From Megascapheus bottae (Eukaryota; Chordata; Mammalia; Rodentia; Geomyidae): DNA of 64,000 nt. This document shows positions 30,531 through 40,601 of this stretch, one piece after another. The position numbers were made by a program, and so were the translations under genes. The DNA lies in the NCBI GenBank assembly GCA_024803745.1, contig JANJXV010000151.1, positions 1,674,001-1,738,000 on the forward strand, given 5' to 3'. The stretch's first letter is position 1; each line of letters begins with the position of its first letter. The notes beneath the pieces were generated by a model, which was not told where the DNA came from, did no database searches, and saw nothing but the letters and a program-made list of their open reading frames with translations.

Positions 30531-33257
30531 CTAGTCTATGAGTTCACACACCACCATTTTGACTTCACACACCTCCATTCTATGACTTCACACACCTTCA
30601 TTCTTACTTCAGAAACATCCATTCTATGACTTCACACACCTCCATTCTGTGACTTCACAAACCTCCATTCTGTGACTTCACACACCTCCATTCTGAATTC
30701 ACACAGCTCCTTTCTATGACTTCACACACCTCCTTCTGTGACTTCACAAACCTCTATTCTATGACTTCACACACCTCCATTGTGATTTCACACACCTCCA
30801 TTCTATGTGTTCACACACCTCCATTCTGTGACTTCACACACCTCCATTCTATGATTTCACACACCTACATTCCATGACTTCACACACCTCCATTCTATGA
30901 CTTCACACACCTCCATTCTGAATTCCCACACCTATATTCTGTGACTTCACACACCTCAATTTCTGACTTCACACACCTCCATTCTATGACTTCCACACCT
31001 CCATTCTGTAACTTCACACACCACCATTCTATGACTTCACACACCTCCATTGGGACTTCACACACCTCCATTCTATGAGTTCACACACCTCCATTCTGAC
31101 TTCACACACCTCCATTCTATGACTTCACACACCTCCATTCTGACATCACACATCTCCATCTATGACTTAACACACTTCCATTCTATGACTTCGCACACCC
31201 CAATTCTTTGACTTCACTCACCTCCATTGTGAGTTCACACACCTCCATTCTGTGACTTCTCACACCTCCATTCTGTGACTTCACACACCTCGATTTTCTG
31301 ACTTCACACACCTCCATTCTGTGACTTCACACACCTCCATTCTGTGTTCGCACACCTCCATTCTGTGACTTCACACACCTCCATTCTGAGTTCACACACC
31401 TCCATTCTGTGACTTCACACACCTCCATTATATGACTTCACACACCTCCATTTTGTGACTTCACACACCTCCATTCTAGGACTTCACACACCTCCATTCT
31501 ATGACTTCACACACCTACATTGTGAGTTCACACACCTACGTTCTATCAGTTCACACACCTGCATTGTGACTTCACACACCTCCAGTCTCTGACTTCACAC
31601 ACCTCCATTCTGAATACACACACCTCCATTCTGACTTCACACACCTCAGTTCTGTCACTTCACACACCTCCTTTGTATGATTTCCCACACCTCCATTCTT
31701 TGACTTCACACACCTCCATTCTATGACTTCACATACCTCCTTTCTGAGTTGACAACTCCATCCTTTTACTTCACACACCTCCAATCTGACTTCACACACC
31801 TCCCTTCTATGACTTCACACATCTCCATTCTGTGACTTCACACACCTCGATTCTCTGACTTCACACACCTCCATTCTATGATTTCACTCACCTCCATTTT
31901 GTGCCTTCACATCTCCATTCTATGACTTCACACTCTTCCATTCTGTGACTTCACACACCTCCATTCTGTAACTTCACACACCTCCAATATATGACTTCAC
32001 ACACCTCCATTCTATGACTTCACACACCTCCATTCTATGACTTCACACACCTCCATTCTGTGACTCAAACACCTCCATTCTATGACTTCACACACCTCCA
32101 TTTTTTGACTTTACACACCTACATTCTATGACTTTACACACCTCCATTCCTTGACTTCACACACCTACATTGTGACTTCACACACCTCCATTCCCTGAGT
32201 TCACACACCTGCATTGTGACTTCACACACTTCCATTCTATGACTTTACACACCTCCATTCTGACTTCATTCACCTCCATTCTGACTTCACACACCTCAAT
32301 CTGTGACTTCACAAACCTCCATTCTATGATTTCACACACCTCCATTGTATGACTTCACACACCTCCATTCTATGACTGCATACACCTCCATTGTATGACT
32401 TCACACACCAACATTCTATGACTTCACACACCTCAATTCTGTGCCTTCACACATCTCCATTCTGACTTGACACACCTCCATTCTATGACTTCACACACCT
32501 CCATTCTCTGAATTCATACACCTCCATTTTGACTTCACACATTTCCATTCTGTGACTTCACACACCTCCATTCTGTGATTTAACACCACTCCATTTTTTG
32601 ACTTCACACACCTGCATTTTGACTTCACACACCTCCATTCTATGACTTCACACACCTTCATTCTTACTTCAGAAACATCCATTCTATGACTTCACCAACC
32701 TCCCTTCTGTGAATTCACACACCTCCATTCTGAGTTCACACACCTCCATTCTGTGACTTCACACACCTCCATTCTGTGACTTCACACACCTCCATTCTAT
32801 GACTTCACACACCTCCATCTGTGACTTCACACACCTCCATTCTATGACTTCACACTCCTCCATTCTATGAGTTCACACACCTCCATTCTATGACTTCACA
32901 CACCTCCATTCTATGACTTCACACACCTTCATTCTGACTTCACACACTTCCATTTTGACTTCAAACACCTCATTTCTGTGGCTTCACACACATCCATTCT
33001 ATGATTTCACACACCTGCATTCTATGACTTCACACCTCCATTCTATTACTTCACACCTCCATTCTATGACTTCACACACCAACATTTATGACATTACATA
33101 CCTCCATTCTGTGACTTCACACACCTCCATTCTGACATCACACACCTCCATTCTATGACTTCACACACTTCCATTCTATGACTTCACACACCTTCATTCT
33201 GTGACTTCACTCACCTCCATTGTGAGTTCACACACCTCCATTCTTTGACTTCACACA

Positions 33258-33527
33258 GAGTTTGGCCTAGTGGTAGAGTGCTTGCCTAGCATGCACGAAG
33301 ACCTGGGTTCAATTCCTCAATACCACATACGTAGAAAAATGCTGGAAGTGGTGCTGAGGCTGAAGTGGTAGAGCCCTAGCCTTGAGAAAATATAAGGACA
33401 GTGCTCAGTTCCTGAGTTCAAGGCCAGGACTGGCCAAATCAAAAGTAGTAGAGCACTGGCATTGAACTGAAGATCTGAGGAACAGCCCAGGCACAGAGTT
33501 CAAGCACCGCAAACAACAACAACAAAA
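33258..33527 (+). mobile_element. ID-like SINE, apparently three fused monomers
   Basis: The first monomer begins GAGTTTGGCCTAGTGGTAGAG (tRNA-type A box) and has GGTTCAATTCC (B box). A second, TGAAGTGGTAGAGCCC, follows near 33345, and a third, AGTAGTAGAGCACTGG, near 33441. The unit ends in an AACAACAACAA tail. The element abuts the last satellite unit directly. Confidence 0.75.
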
Positions 33528-33870
33528 TCTATGAAATGGCAGTGGTGGTTTTAAGCTAAGCAAAAATAGAGTAGAAATTGGTAAAATACATATTTGTGTG
33601 TAAGCAAAATAGCCAGACTTATGCATTAGAACAGGATAGCAACTTGAAAAAAAATTTTGTTTTCCATCTCACTAGGTCCTGTCTCTTAATTTATTCAAAA
33701 GTAAAATGCTGGGTTTTATAATCATTGCTCTGAATATTAGAAAATCATAATATCTCTCATTAACCAACAAAGACCAGGAACTGGGGCTTCGTTCAAATGG
33801 CAGAGTATCAGGCAAGAGAAGAAAAAATTGAAGTAAGAACTTGAAGTTCTTGATCCAGAACCTGCATAGT
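33528..33870. other. Unassigned interval
   Basis: AT-rich sequence. A weak ID-like scrap (GGCTTCGTTCAAATGGCAGAG) lies near 33785. Short minus-strand open frames here look like chance. I see no gene. Confidence 0.5.
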
Positions 33871-34112
33871 AACAGAGCAGCAGCCTGGTGATGGTACCTC
33901 ACACTTATAATCTTAGCTACTCAGGAGGCTAAAATATGAGAATCAAAGCTTAAAGCCAGCCAAAGTACCCAGTTAACTGCCAGAAAAAACCAGAAGTGGC
34001 ACTGTGGCTCACAGATTAAAGCACTAGCCTTGAGCTGAAGAGCTCAGGGACAGTGCCCAGGCCCAGAGTTCAAGCCCTCCAATTGACAAAAATCAAACAA
34101 GCAAACAAAACT
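33871..34112 (+). mobile_element. Composite SINE: B1-like head plus ID-like tail
   Basis: The head carries CTTAGCTACTCAGGAGGCT, typical of 7SL/B1-type SINEs. It is followed by a linker and then an ID-like part reading GGCACTGTGGCTCA and AAGAGCTCAGGGACAGTGCC, with an A-rich end. The same head-linker-tail order recurs many times in this window. Confidence 0.8.
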
Positions 34113-34309
34113 CACAAAGAAGCCTGCAGACCACAGTGGTTCTGCTGAGTCTCTTCTCTATGGGGATCAGGAAACATTTTACATTTTCTGTCTCTTCCCA
34201 TCTCAACATTCATACTAAAATAAGACTGTGTTGAAAGTTTCAATTTACAAAAATGTTTTTCATGAAGCACCCTGAAATATTCATCGCTTATATCTCAATT
34301 GAAGATAGT

Positions 34310-34410
34310 TGATTTGGGGCTGCATTGGTAGAGTGCTAGCCTTGAGCAGAAAAGGTCAGGGATAGAGCTGAAGTACTCAGTTGAAGACCCAGTGCCAACA
34401 CACAAAAGAA
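34310..34410 (+). mobile_element. ID-like SINE, diverged
   Basis: GGGGCTGCATTGGTAGAGTG followed by CTAGCCTTGAGCAGAA gives the ID-like body; the end reads CCAACACACAAAAG. Confidence 0.65.
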
Positions 34411-34507
34411 ATTATGCACTTTATACATATTTTCTAATTTCTTAATGAATTTTTCAGTCTGTATAAATATAGGGTACATTCCTTGTTACTTAAGTAAGAT
34501 TGCTCTT

Positions 34508-34850
34508 TTTTTTTCTTTTTGCCAGTCCTATGGCTTGGACTCAGGGCCTAGACATTTTCATTGGACTCGCTTGCCCAAGGTGAGTGCTCTGCCTCTTGAG
34601 ACACAGCGCCACTTGTAGCTTTTTTTCTGAGTATGCGGTACCGGTGAATAGAACCTAGGTCTTCATGCATTCCAGGTGAGCACTCTACCATTAGGCTACA
34701 TTCCCAGGCAGTGAGATTCCTCTTACAGTCATTGTATGTTCACAGAGTTTGATCTCACACACTGTAGGGCCCTGGTTGGCTTTGACCTGTGATCCTAAGC
34801 CCTGAGCCTCCTAAGTAGCTGAAATTAAGTTGTGAGCCAGCATGATGGCT
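34508..34850 (-). mobile_element. Composite SINE(s), reverse orientation
   Basis: A T-rich start is followed by reverse ID-like sequence (GGCTTGGACTCAGGGCCT, then GAGCACTCTACCATTAGGC). From about 34733 comes reverse B1-like sequence (TTGACCTGTGATCCTAAGC, CCTCCTAAGTAGCTG). It is probably one composite or two adjacent insertions. Confidence 0.75.
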
Positions 34851-34859
34851 TCCATTCCC

Positions 34860-35590
34860 AATTGTCCAGAAAAAAGGACATACTAAAGCCACTAGCACAA
34901 TGATGCTCATTGCAGCACTATTTACCATAGCAAAGCTATGAAACCAACCCAGATGCTACTCAGTAGATGACTGAATCAAGAAGATGTGGTACTTATGCAC
35001 AATGGAATGCTATGCTGCCATCAGAAGGAAAGACATCGCCCCATTTGTAAGGAAATGGAAAGAGTTGGAAAAATTCATATTAAGTGAAGCAAGCCAGACC
35101 CAAAGAAACATAAGCTCAATGGTTTCCCTCATTTGTAATAATTAGTTCACATCTAGGACTCTCCTAGCAGAGGATTACAATAACTCAAAATCCTAGGTAT
35201 ATAAGGTCATATAGGATGAGACTAAATGAAAGGATCTCTAGGATATGGGAACAAGAGCTATATCTTGTGTCATCGTTGCTCTTAATCTTGTGTGATTTTT
35301 GTCCTTAATCTACTATGTTATTTCTCATCTCTTATTTTGCCCTTTGGTTAAGTCAGATTGTTACGGTATCTGATTTTTTCCCTGGCATATTGTATATATG
35401 TTTATTTGTTTATGTCAAATAGGAAAGGGAAGGGGGGAAACAAGATGATTGGGAAGGGGAGGGGAGAGGGAACTGGGGACAAAAACATGTGGAATGGAAT
35501 AAATGTGTGAGAAGTAATGCAGTCCACTACCTGTAAATGTAATCGTAACCCCTCTATACATTACCCTGAAAATAAAAAAGAGACTATAAA
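34860..35590 (+). mobile_element. LINE-1 3' end, copy A (ORF2 C-terminus and 3' UTR)
   Basis: The sequence matches the 3' end of the longer LINE-1 at 44130-44800. Shared stretches include CATTGCAGCACTATTTACC, ACAATGGAATGCTATGCTGC and ATTAAGTGAAG, followed by a G-rich 3' UTR (AGGGGGGAAACAAGATGATT) and a short A-rich tail. It is truncated at its 5' end, as is typical of target-primed insertion. Confidence 0.85.
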
Positions 35591-35599
35591 AATATCTGT

Positions 35600-35655
35600 A
35601 GAAAATGAGGCTGGATGATGGAAACAACCAGATGCCCTACTACAAAAAATGTGAT

Positions 35656-35710
<55 letters not shown>

Positions 35711-36280
35711 CGCACGCACACACAATGGAATGATACATAGCCAACCGACAAGATAAAATAATGGCATTCTCGGGGAAGTGGATGAAAAGGAAAAAAATCA
35801 TATTAAGTGAAGTAAGCCAAACTCAAAGCAACATAGGCCCAAGAGTCTCCCTCATTTGTCAAATTCAGTAGAAACCTTGGGCTCTGCTACCAGAGATTTA
35901 CAATAGAACAAAATCTAGAGACATCGTGACAAATAGTATGACACTAAATGTAAGGACCTCCAAGATAAAGAAACAAAACTCATATAATGAGTGATTGTTG
36001 TCCTTAATGAACTATGTGATCTCTTATCTCTTTTGCTGTCCCTTGGTTATATCATATTGTTACAATATTTCACCTTGTTTTCTGATATATTTCATATGTG
36101 CCTAATTGGTTATTTGAAATTGGATAGGGAAGGGGGGAAATGAACATGAGTGGGGGTAGGGGAAGGGAAATGGGGACCATATCATTACATGGGGTATCAA
36201 AGTTTGAGAAGTAATGCACCTTCTATCTGGTGAATATAATGTAACCCTTCTATAAATTACAATAAAAATAAATACATAAA
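35600..36280 (+). mobile_element. LINE-1 3' end, copy B, split by a CA microsatellite
   Basis: It shares with copy A and the longer LINE-1 the stretches ATATTAAGTGAAGTAAGCCA, GTAGAAACCTTGGGCTCTGC and AATGCACCTTCTATCTGG, and ends near AATTACAATAAAAATAAATAC. The CA run at 35660-35706 lies inside its coding part. Confidence 0.85.
35660..35706. repeat. (CA)n microsatellite
   Basis: An uninterrupted CA run of about 23 copies, followed by an impure stretch to about 35723. It is embedded in LINE-1 copy B. Confidence 0.97.
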
Positions 36281-36295
36281 AAGAAGATCTGCACA

Positions 36296-36722
36296 GAAAA
36301 AAATAATAATGGCATTTTTGGGTTAGTGGATGAAATTAGAGTGAATCCTGTTGAGTGAGATAAGTCAAGACCAAGGAACAAAAGGTACATGGTATCCTTA
36401 ATATATGGATATTAGTTTCAAACAGTAGTAGAGCGATGATTGAATAGCTGATACCCAAAGTTGTGGACATAATTTTGGAGATATAAACATAACTACATAG
36501 ACATAAAAATCTAGGATAGACTATACACTCTATAGACATGTGTTTTATTATAGATTAATCTGTATCTATGACATACAATGACTCAGCTTAATTTTTACTA
36601 TATTCTAAAATCTATGTGCCAGTGATTGTATAGCGATTCCCTTCTTGAATACTTGTTGGTTAAACATGACATTTGAAATATGATGTAAATTGCAATGTTA
36701 ATAAATTTTTTTAAAAAAGAGG
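36296..36722 (+). mobile_element. LINE-1 3' end, copy C, older and diverged
   Basis: It begins like copy B (TAATGGCATTTTTGGGTTAG against TAATGGCATTCTCGGGGAAG), includes GTTGAGTGAGATAAGTCA and ends in AATTTTTTTAAAAAAGAGG. The 3' UTR is unlike that of copies A and B, so it probably belongs to a different LINE-1 subfamily. Confidence 0.6.
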
Positions 36723-37089
36723 CTAGAGGTAAATACCACTAATGTACTTGCTCTAAGTGGTACAGAAATTTTCTTAATGAATCAAGGGGTTTTATTACAT
36801 CTTTATGCAATTATTTTAGTTCTGAGTGTTCTACACTCAATGATACTTCTGGAAAGATGATATAGCTGACTGTGTAGATGGTATGAAGACATACTGGCCT
36901 AAACGTAGAATAAAGCATTGGTGAGTGGCTGTTAGCTGTCCAAATTCTACTGGAATATGTGGAATGAATTTATTAAGCACAATGCAGGCTCTTAGTCAGA
37001 TCAGGATCAAGATTATGTGGTTCCATCAGATGAATGAGGAAAGATCAGAAAAATCTACTAAGATATCCAGATATACTTTTGAAACTAAG

Positions 37090-37215
37090 GTATCTGGACT
37101 CCTTTTTTTTCTTTCTTGGTGGGGAGCTTGAACTTTGGACCTGGGCAAGGTCTCTTAGTTCTTTTTCCTCAAGGCTAATGCTGTACCAGTTTTAGCCACA
37201 ACTCCACTTAATTTT
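37090..37215 (-). mobile_element. ID-like SINE, reverse, degenerate
   Basis: The reverse ID-like pattern is GAGCTTGAACTTTGGACCTG, CTCAAGGCTAATGCTGTACC and CCACAACTCCACTT. Confidence 0.6.
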
Positions 37216-37451
37216 TGGGTGGATAAGTGGAGAGTAGAATCTTACAGTTTTTTTTGTTTTCGTTTTTTTTGCTTGCAAAGGCTTTGAATCACCTTCTCCC
37301 TGGCTAGTAGAATGACAATTATGACCCTCCAGCGCCTGGCTAGTGATTTTTTGAAAATTGGACTTTCTTCCAAATCATGTAACTGGTTCCTAGCAAAGTT
37401 TTGAAGCCTGACTTAAATGTGACAGATTTTTGTCACTTGGAGACACTCTGT

Positions 37452-37590
37452 GCTGAACGTTAGAAATCTACCAGCTGAGTCACAGTGGCACTTCCAGTTT
37501 TTGTTTATGTGGTGCTGAGGAATGGAATCCAGGGTTTCAGACATGCTAGGCAAGCTTCATTTTCAGCCCAAGGTTTTATGTTTTGTTTTT
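37452..37590 (-). mobile_element. ID-like SINE, reverse
   Basis: GAGTCACAGTGGCACTTCC, TGGTGCTGAGGAATGGAATC and ATGCTAGGCAAGC match the reversed tail and head of the ID-like units seen elsewhere in the window. Confidence 0.65.
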
Positions 37591-37735
37591 TCAGTGTTGT
37601 TGCTTCTAAGGTACTGTATGATGTTCTTTCATTTTCTTTGCTTTTTACCTCTTTTCTTCTTTTTCCCTTTAGTTTTATTCTCTGTAGTCACTGTGTTGAA
37701 TTCGGCTACCCTGTGTCTTGTACATAGGTTTATGT

Positions 37736-37995
37736 GATTTTGGGAATGGAGAGGGTATAATAAAATGGTAAAAAAAAAAAAACAAAGGAAAATGGGTGAA
37801 CCAATTGAACAGTGATACTTGGAAGACACTAAACGGAAATGAACTGAACAATCTGGGTAGAGAGGGGGCTGAGGGTAGGAAAACAGAGAAAAAGGAGGGA
37901 GGGGATAACAATTTTCTTAAGAAATGTGTTCATTACTTATGTAACCGTATGCCAACTATATATTGACTTAACAAAAGAAATTAACTTAAAAAATA
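37736..37995 (+). repeat. Interspersed repeat 3' end (family unknown), also at 50060-50190 in reverse
   Basis: AAGAAATGTGTTCATTACTT and TGTAACCGTATG correspond to the reverse complement of 50060-50190, which gives ACAAGAAATGTACTCATTAC and ATGTAACAGCAATC. A G/A-rich stretch precedes both. This suggests a dispersed element I cannot name. Confidence 0.5.
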
Positions 37996-37999
37996 ATTT

Positions 38000-38223
38000 A
38001 GCCGGGTGTGGTGGCTCACACTTGTAAATGTAGCTACTCAAGAGGCTGGGATCCAAGGATAGCAGTTCAAAGTCAGCCTGGGCACTGAAGTCCATGTGAC
38101 TCTTATCTCCAATTAACCACCAGAAACCCAGAAGTGGCCCTATGGCTCAAGGGATAGGGCAGTAGTCTTGAGCTGAAAAGCTCAGTGACAAGACCCAGGT
38201 GCAGAATTGCAGTCCCATGACTT
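38000..38223 (+). mobile_element. Composite SINE, nearly complete
   Basis: The B1-like head has AGCCGGGTGTGGTGGCTCA and TAGCTACTCAAGAGGCTGG. The linker is ACTCTTATCTCCAATTAACC, and the ID-like tail has AAGTGGCCCTATGGCTCAAG and AGCTGAAAAGCTCAGTGAC. This is the clearest example of the head-linker-tail order. Confidence 0.85.
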
Positions 38224-38235
38224 GAATGATGAATG

Positions 38236-38470
38236 ATACTAGCCAGGCTCTGTGCGCTCACACTTGGAATCCTATCTACAGAGAATCATGTTTGAATCCA
38301 GCCCAAACAAATTGCATGATATTCTGATTTACAGTTCATTACCAAAAATCTGGAGGTGGATCTGTGGATCAAGTGGTAGAACACTAGCCTGAAGCAAAAA
38401 AAAAAAAACATTTAAGGACAGTTCCCAGGCCCTGGGTTCAAGTCCCAAGACTTGCATAAAACAAACAAAA
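38236..38470 (+). mobile_element. Composite SINE, diverged
   Basis: The head has AGCCAGGCTCTGTGCGCTCA. The tail has CAAGTGGTAGAACACTAGCC, an internal A run, CCAGGCCCTGGGTTCAAGTC and an AAACAAACAAA end. Confidence 0.75.
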
Positions 38471-39161
38471 TGTGACGCTGAGTCCTCCATCATTTACTGT
38501 TATAGTTCAATATTCTTGATATGCGTCTTAGAAGTTAAGTCCCTAGCAAATACTCTCCCCTGAAATTCTGCTTCATAGCTGATTCATAGAATTTCAGCAT
38601 CATTACTATCACCTTCCAGTTAGCATAGCAGTCTACTACTGAAAATTTGAAGAAAACTTTTGAGTAATCCTAATAAATATGTGTATCATTTGCACACACA
38701 TCAAATCAGCAGCAGCTATGTTCTACTATTATCTAAATGTATTTAATCCCTTCTTGACTTAATGAGCCTTAAAGAGTAAAACATATGAAATAGTTATGAA
38801 ACTAACAGTCACCATTCTTCTACCTAATATTGTAATATAAGTTTATAAATGCAAGGACTATTCTGAAGTGTGCAGAAGATAGCTTCTAATTATAATATTC
38901 TCATGAAGTATAGTTTTTAAGAAACATGTTGCTTGCTTTGGGAAGGCAAAGGCAAGGAAAAATGATATAAGTAAGTTCCCTATTTATCAAAAGGAAAATA
39001 CTGTTGGGTTTAGATCAACTTCATTCATTCCGTGCTGATGAAACAAATATTTGCAATTCCTGAGGCCAATCACTTCATTGTGATGCAGAATCAGCCAGCT
39101 TAGATCAATCTTCCAAAAAAGGAAAGGAACAAATGAGAAGCAATTAAGGTTTCCAAAATGA
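38471..39161. other. Unassigned AT-rich interval
   Basis: I see no open frame above chance, no SINE boxes and no LINE-1 match. It is probably unique sequence or very old repeat. Confidence 0.5.
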
Positions 39162-39262
39162 ACCAGGTGGTGGTGGCAGCTCACACTTGTAATTCTATCT
39201 ACTCAAGGCCTGAAATCCAAGGATCTGGATTAAGTCTGTCTGGGATGAAAATATTCCTGTCT
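39162..39262 (+). mobile_element. B1-like SINE head fragment
   Basis: CAGGTGGTGGTGGCAGCTCA, AATTCTATCTACTCAAGG and ATCCAAGGATCTGGATTAAG form a head without the ID-like tail. Confidence 0.6.
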
Positions 39263-39561
39263 GAAACATCATCTCTGTTATCACAGCCCAGCTGATACAC
39301 TCTGCCCAACAGGTTCCAAACACCAAAGTCCATCTCCTATCTGAAATACTAGCAAACGTACTCACATATTATTTCCTCTTTGGGAGATAGTTGAAACATG
39401 TACCAGAAACATTTCCCTGGCTTCAGAGTGGAAGTGGAAATATATACTCACTAGAAGCCCATCTAGTAAATTACAGTCAATCATCTTTGCTCACATCTTG
39501 TTAGTTTAATTGAACAATGGGTGTTTGGATCAGAAGCGATGTGTATGAGCATACAGGTTGT
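39263..39561. other. Unassigned interval
   Basis: No coding or repeat signature recognised. Confidence 0.4.
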
Positions 39562-39742
39562 AAAAGTACTGTAATCCTAGCTATTCAAGATAAGCTGAGA
39601 CCAGAGGATTCCAGTTCAAAATCAGCCATGCAATAAATTCCATAAGACTTTAACCTCTAATTAACCAGCAAAAAACAGAACGTTGAATTGTGCTTAAAAT
39701 GCCACAGGCCTAAGCTTTGCATAAAAGTGCTAAGGGTTAGCA
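39562..39742 (+). mobile_element. Composite SINE, degenerate
   Basis: TGTAATCCTAGCTATTCAAG, ACCTCTAATTAACCAGC and ACAGAACGTTGAATTGTGC keep the head and linker. The ID-like tail is badly decayed and is followed immediately by LINE-1 sequence. Confidence 0.65.
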
Positions 39743-39745
39743 TTC

Positions 39746-40599
39746 AGGATGCCCATTCTCTCCACTCCTTTTTAACATAGTACTAGAACGCCTAGGCAGT
39801 GCAATAAGGCAAGAAACAAGCATAAAGGGGATCCAAGTAGGGAAAGAGGAAATAAAACTATCCCTCTTTGCAGATGACATGATTCTGTATTTAAAGAATC
39901 CTATAGACCCTACTCCCAAGCTCCTTGTGCTGATTCAAAGCTTTGGAAGGGTAGCAGTCCAGAAAATCAACCCTCACAAATCAACTGCCTTCCTTTACGC
40001 CAACACTAAGAGGAACGAGGCAATAATCAGGAACGAAACTCCTTTCACAGTAGCATCAAAGAAAATAAAGTACCTAGGAATTAGCTTAACTAAGAATGTA
40101 AAGGACCGTTTAGATGAAAACTTTAAAACCATAAAAAAGGAAATTAAAGCAGAACTAAGGAAATGGAAAAACCTCCCATGCTCCTGGATTGGAAGAATCA
40201 ACATTGTGAAAATGACAATCTTGCCAAGGGCTATCTACAAAATCAATGTAATACCAATCAACATCCCAATGTCATTCTTTAAAGAAATAGAAGAGGCAAT
40301 TCAAAATTTCATATGGAATAATAAAAGACCCCGTATAGCAAAAACACTTCTTAGCAGAAAGAACAGCGCTGGAGGAATTTCAATTCCAATCTTAAGACTC
40401 TATTACAGAGCTATAATTCTTAAAACAGCTTGGTACTGGCACAAGAACAGGCCTGAAGTCCAAAGGAGTAGAACTGCGGACCCAGATATTAAAACACAGA
40501 CCTATGGCCACCTAATCCTTGACCAGGGAGCCAAAAAAATAGAATGGAAGAAAGGTAGCCTCTTCAACAAGTTGTGCTGGCAGAACTGGTTAAACACCT
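39746..40599 (+). mobile_element. LINE-1 fragment: ORF2 reverse-transcriptase palm to C-terminal region
   Basis: The fragment opens within the palm region ([18 protein letters not shown] sequence) and includes the catalytic FADD box at 39867-39878. It then reads through the thumb and connection segment (IPCSWIGRINIVKM-like, FIWNNKRPRIAKTLLSRKN) to LFNKLCWQNWLNTC. It is co-linear with 42536-43381 of the next element. From 39879 to about 40600 it is open. It lacks everything 5' of the palm and all of the 3' end. At 40599-40602 it joins the start of another ORF2 in the same orientation. Confidence 0.92.
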
Positions 40600-40601
40600 G
40601 C

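Larger units (their letters stand above)
1..33257. repeat. 33-kb minisatellite array, 23-bp unit (21-bp variant), continues off the left edge
   Basis: The whole interval is a head-to-tail array. The common unit is 23 bp: CTA or CTG, then TGACTTCACACACC, then TCCATT, with the TG shared at the join. A 21-bp form lacks the two bases before GACTTC. Units differ by point changes (GAGTTC, GACGTC, GATTTC, TTCGCAC, ACATCC and others), and these variants act as tags showing that groups of units are copied together. No transposon interrupts the array. The plus strand is very G-poor and C-rich. Minus-strand frames of 60-93 codons read repeats of the type MEVCEV and EWRCVKS; they are a by-product of a repeat lacking stops and have no gene signals. 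The array has no clear edge at position 1 and ends cleanly at an ID-like SINE. I do not recognise it as a named satellite. Confidence 0.97.

Noticed and set aside
6591..32682. Minus-strand frames of 60-93 codons (MEVCEV, EWRCVKS repeats) in the array as a repeat-protein gene family
   Set aside because: The unit length of 23/21 bp is not a multiple of three, so the frame cycles through three peptides. The frames end at random unit variants and have no start context, splice or promoter signals.
1..33257. CRISPR-like array
   Set aside because: Units are contiguous with no unique spacers, and the flanks are mammalian SINEs and LINEs.
1..33257. Telomeric or subtelomeric hexamer repeat
   Set aside because: No TTAGGG/CCCTAA runs; the unit is 21-23 bp with a different core.
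35561..35767. 68-codon minus frame containing a Cys-Val repeat
   Set aside because: It is the translation of the CA microsatellite inside a LINE-1 fragment.
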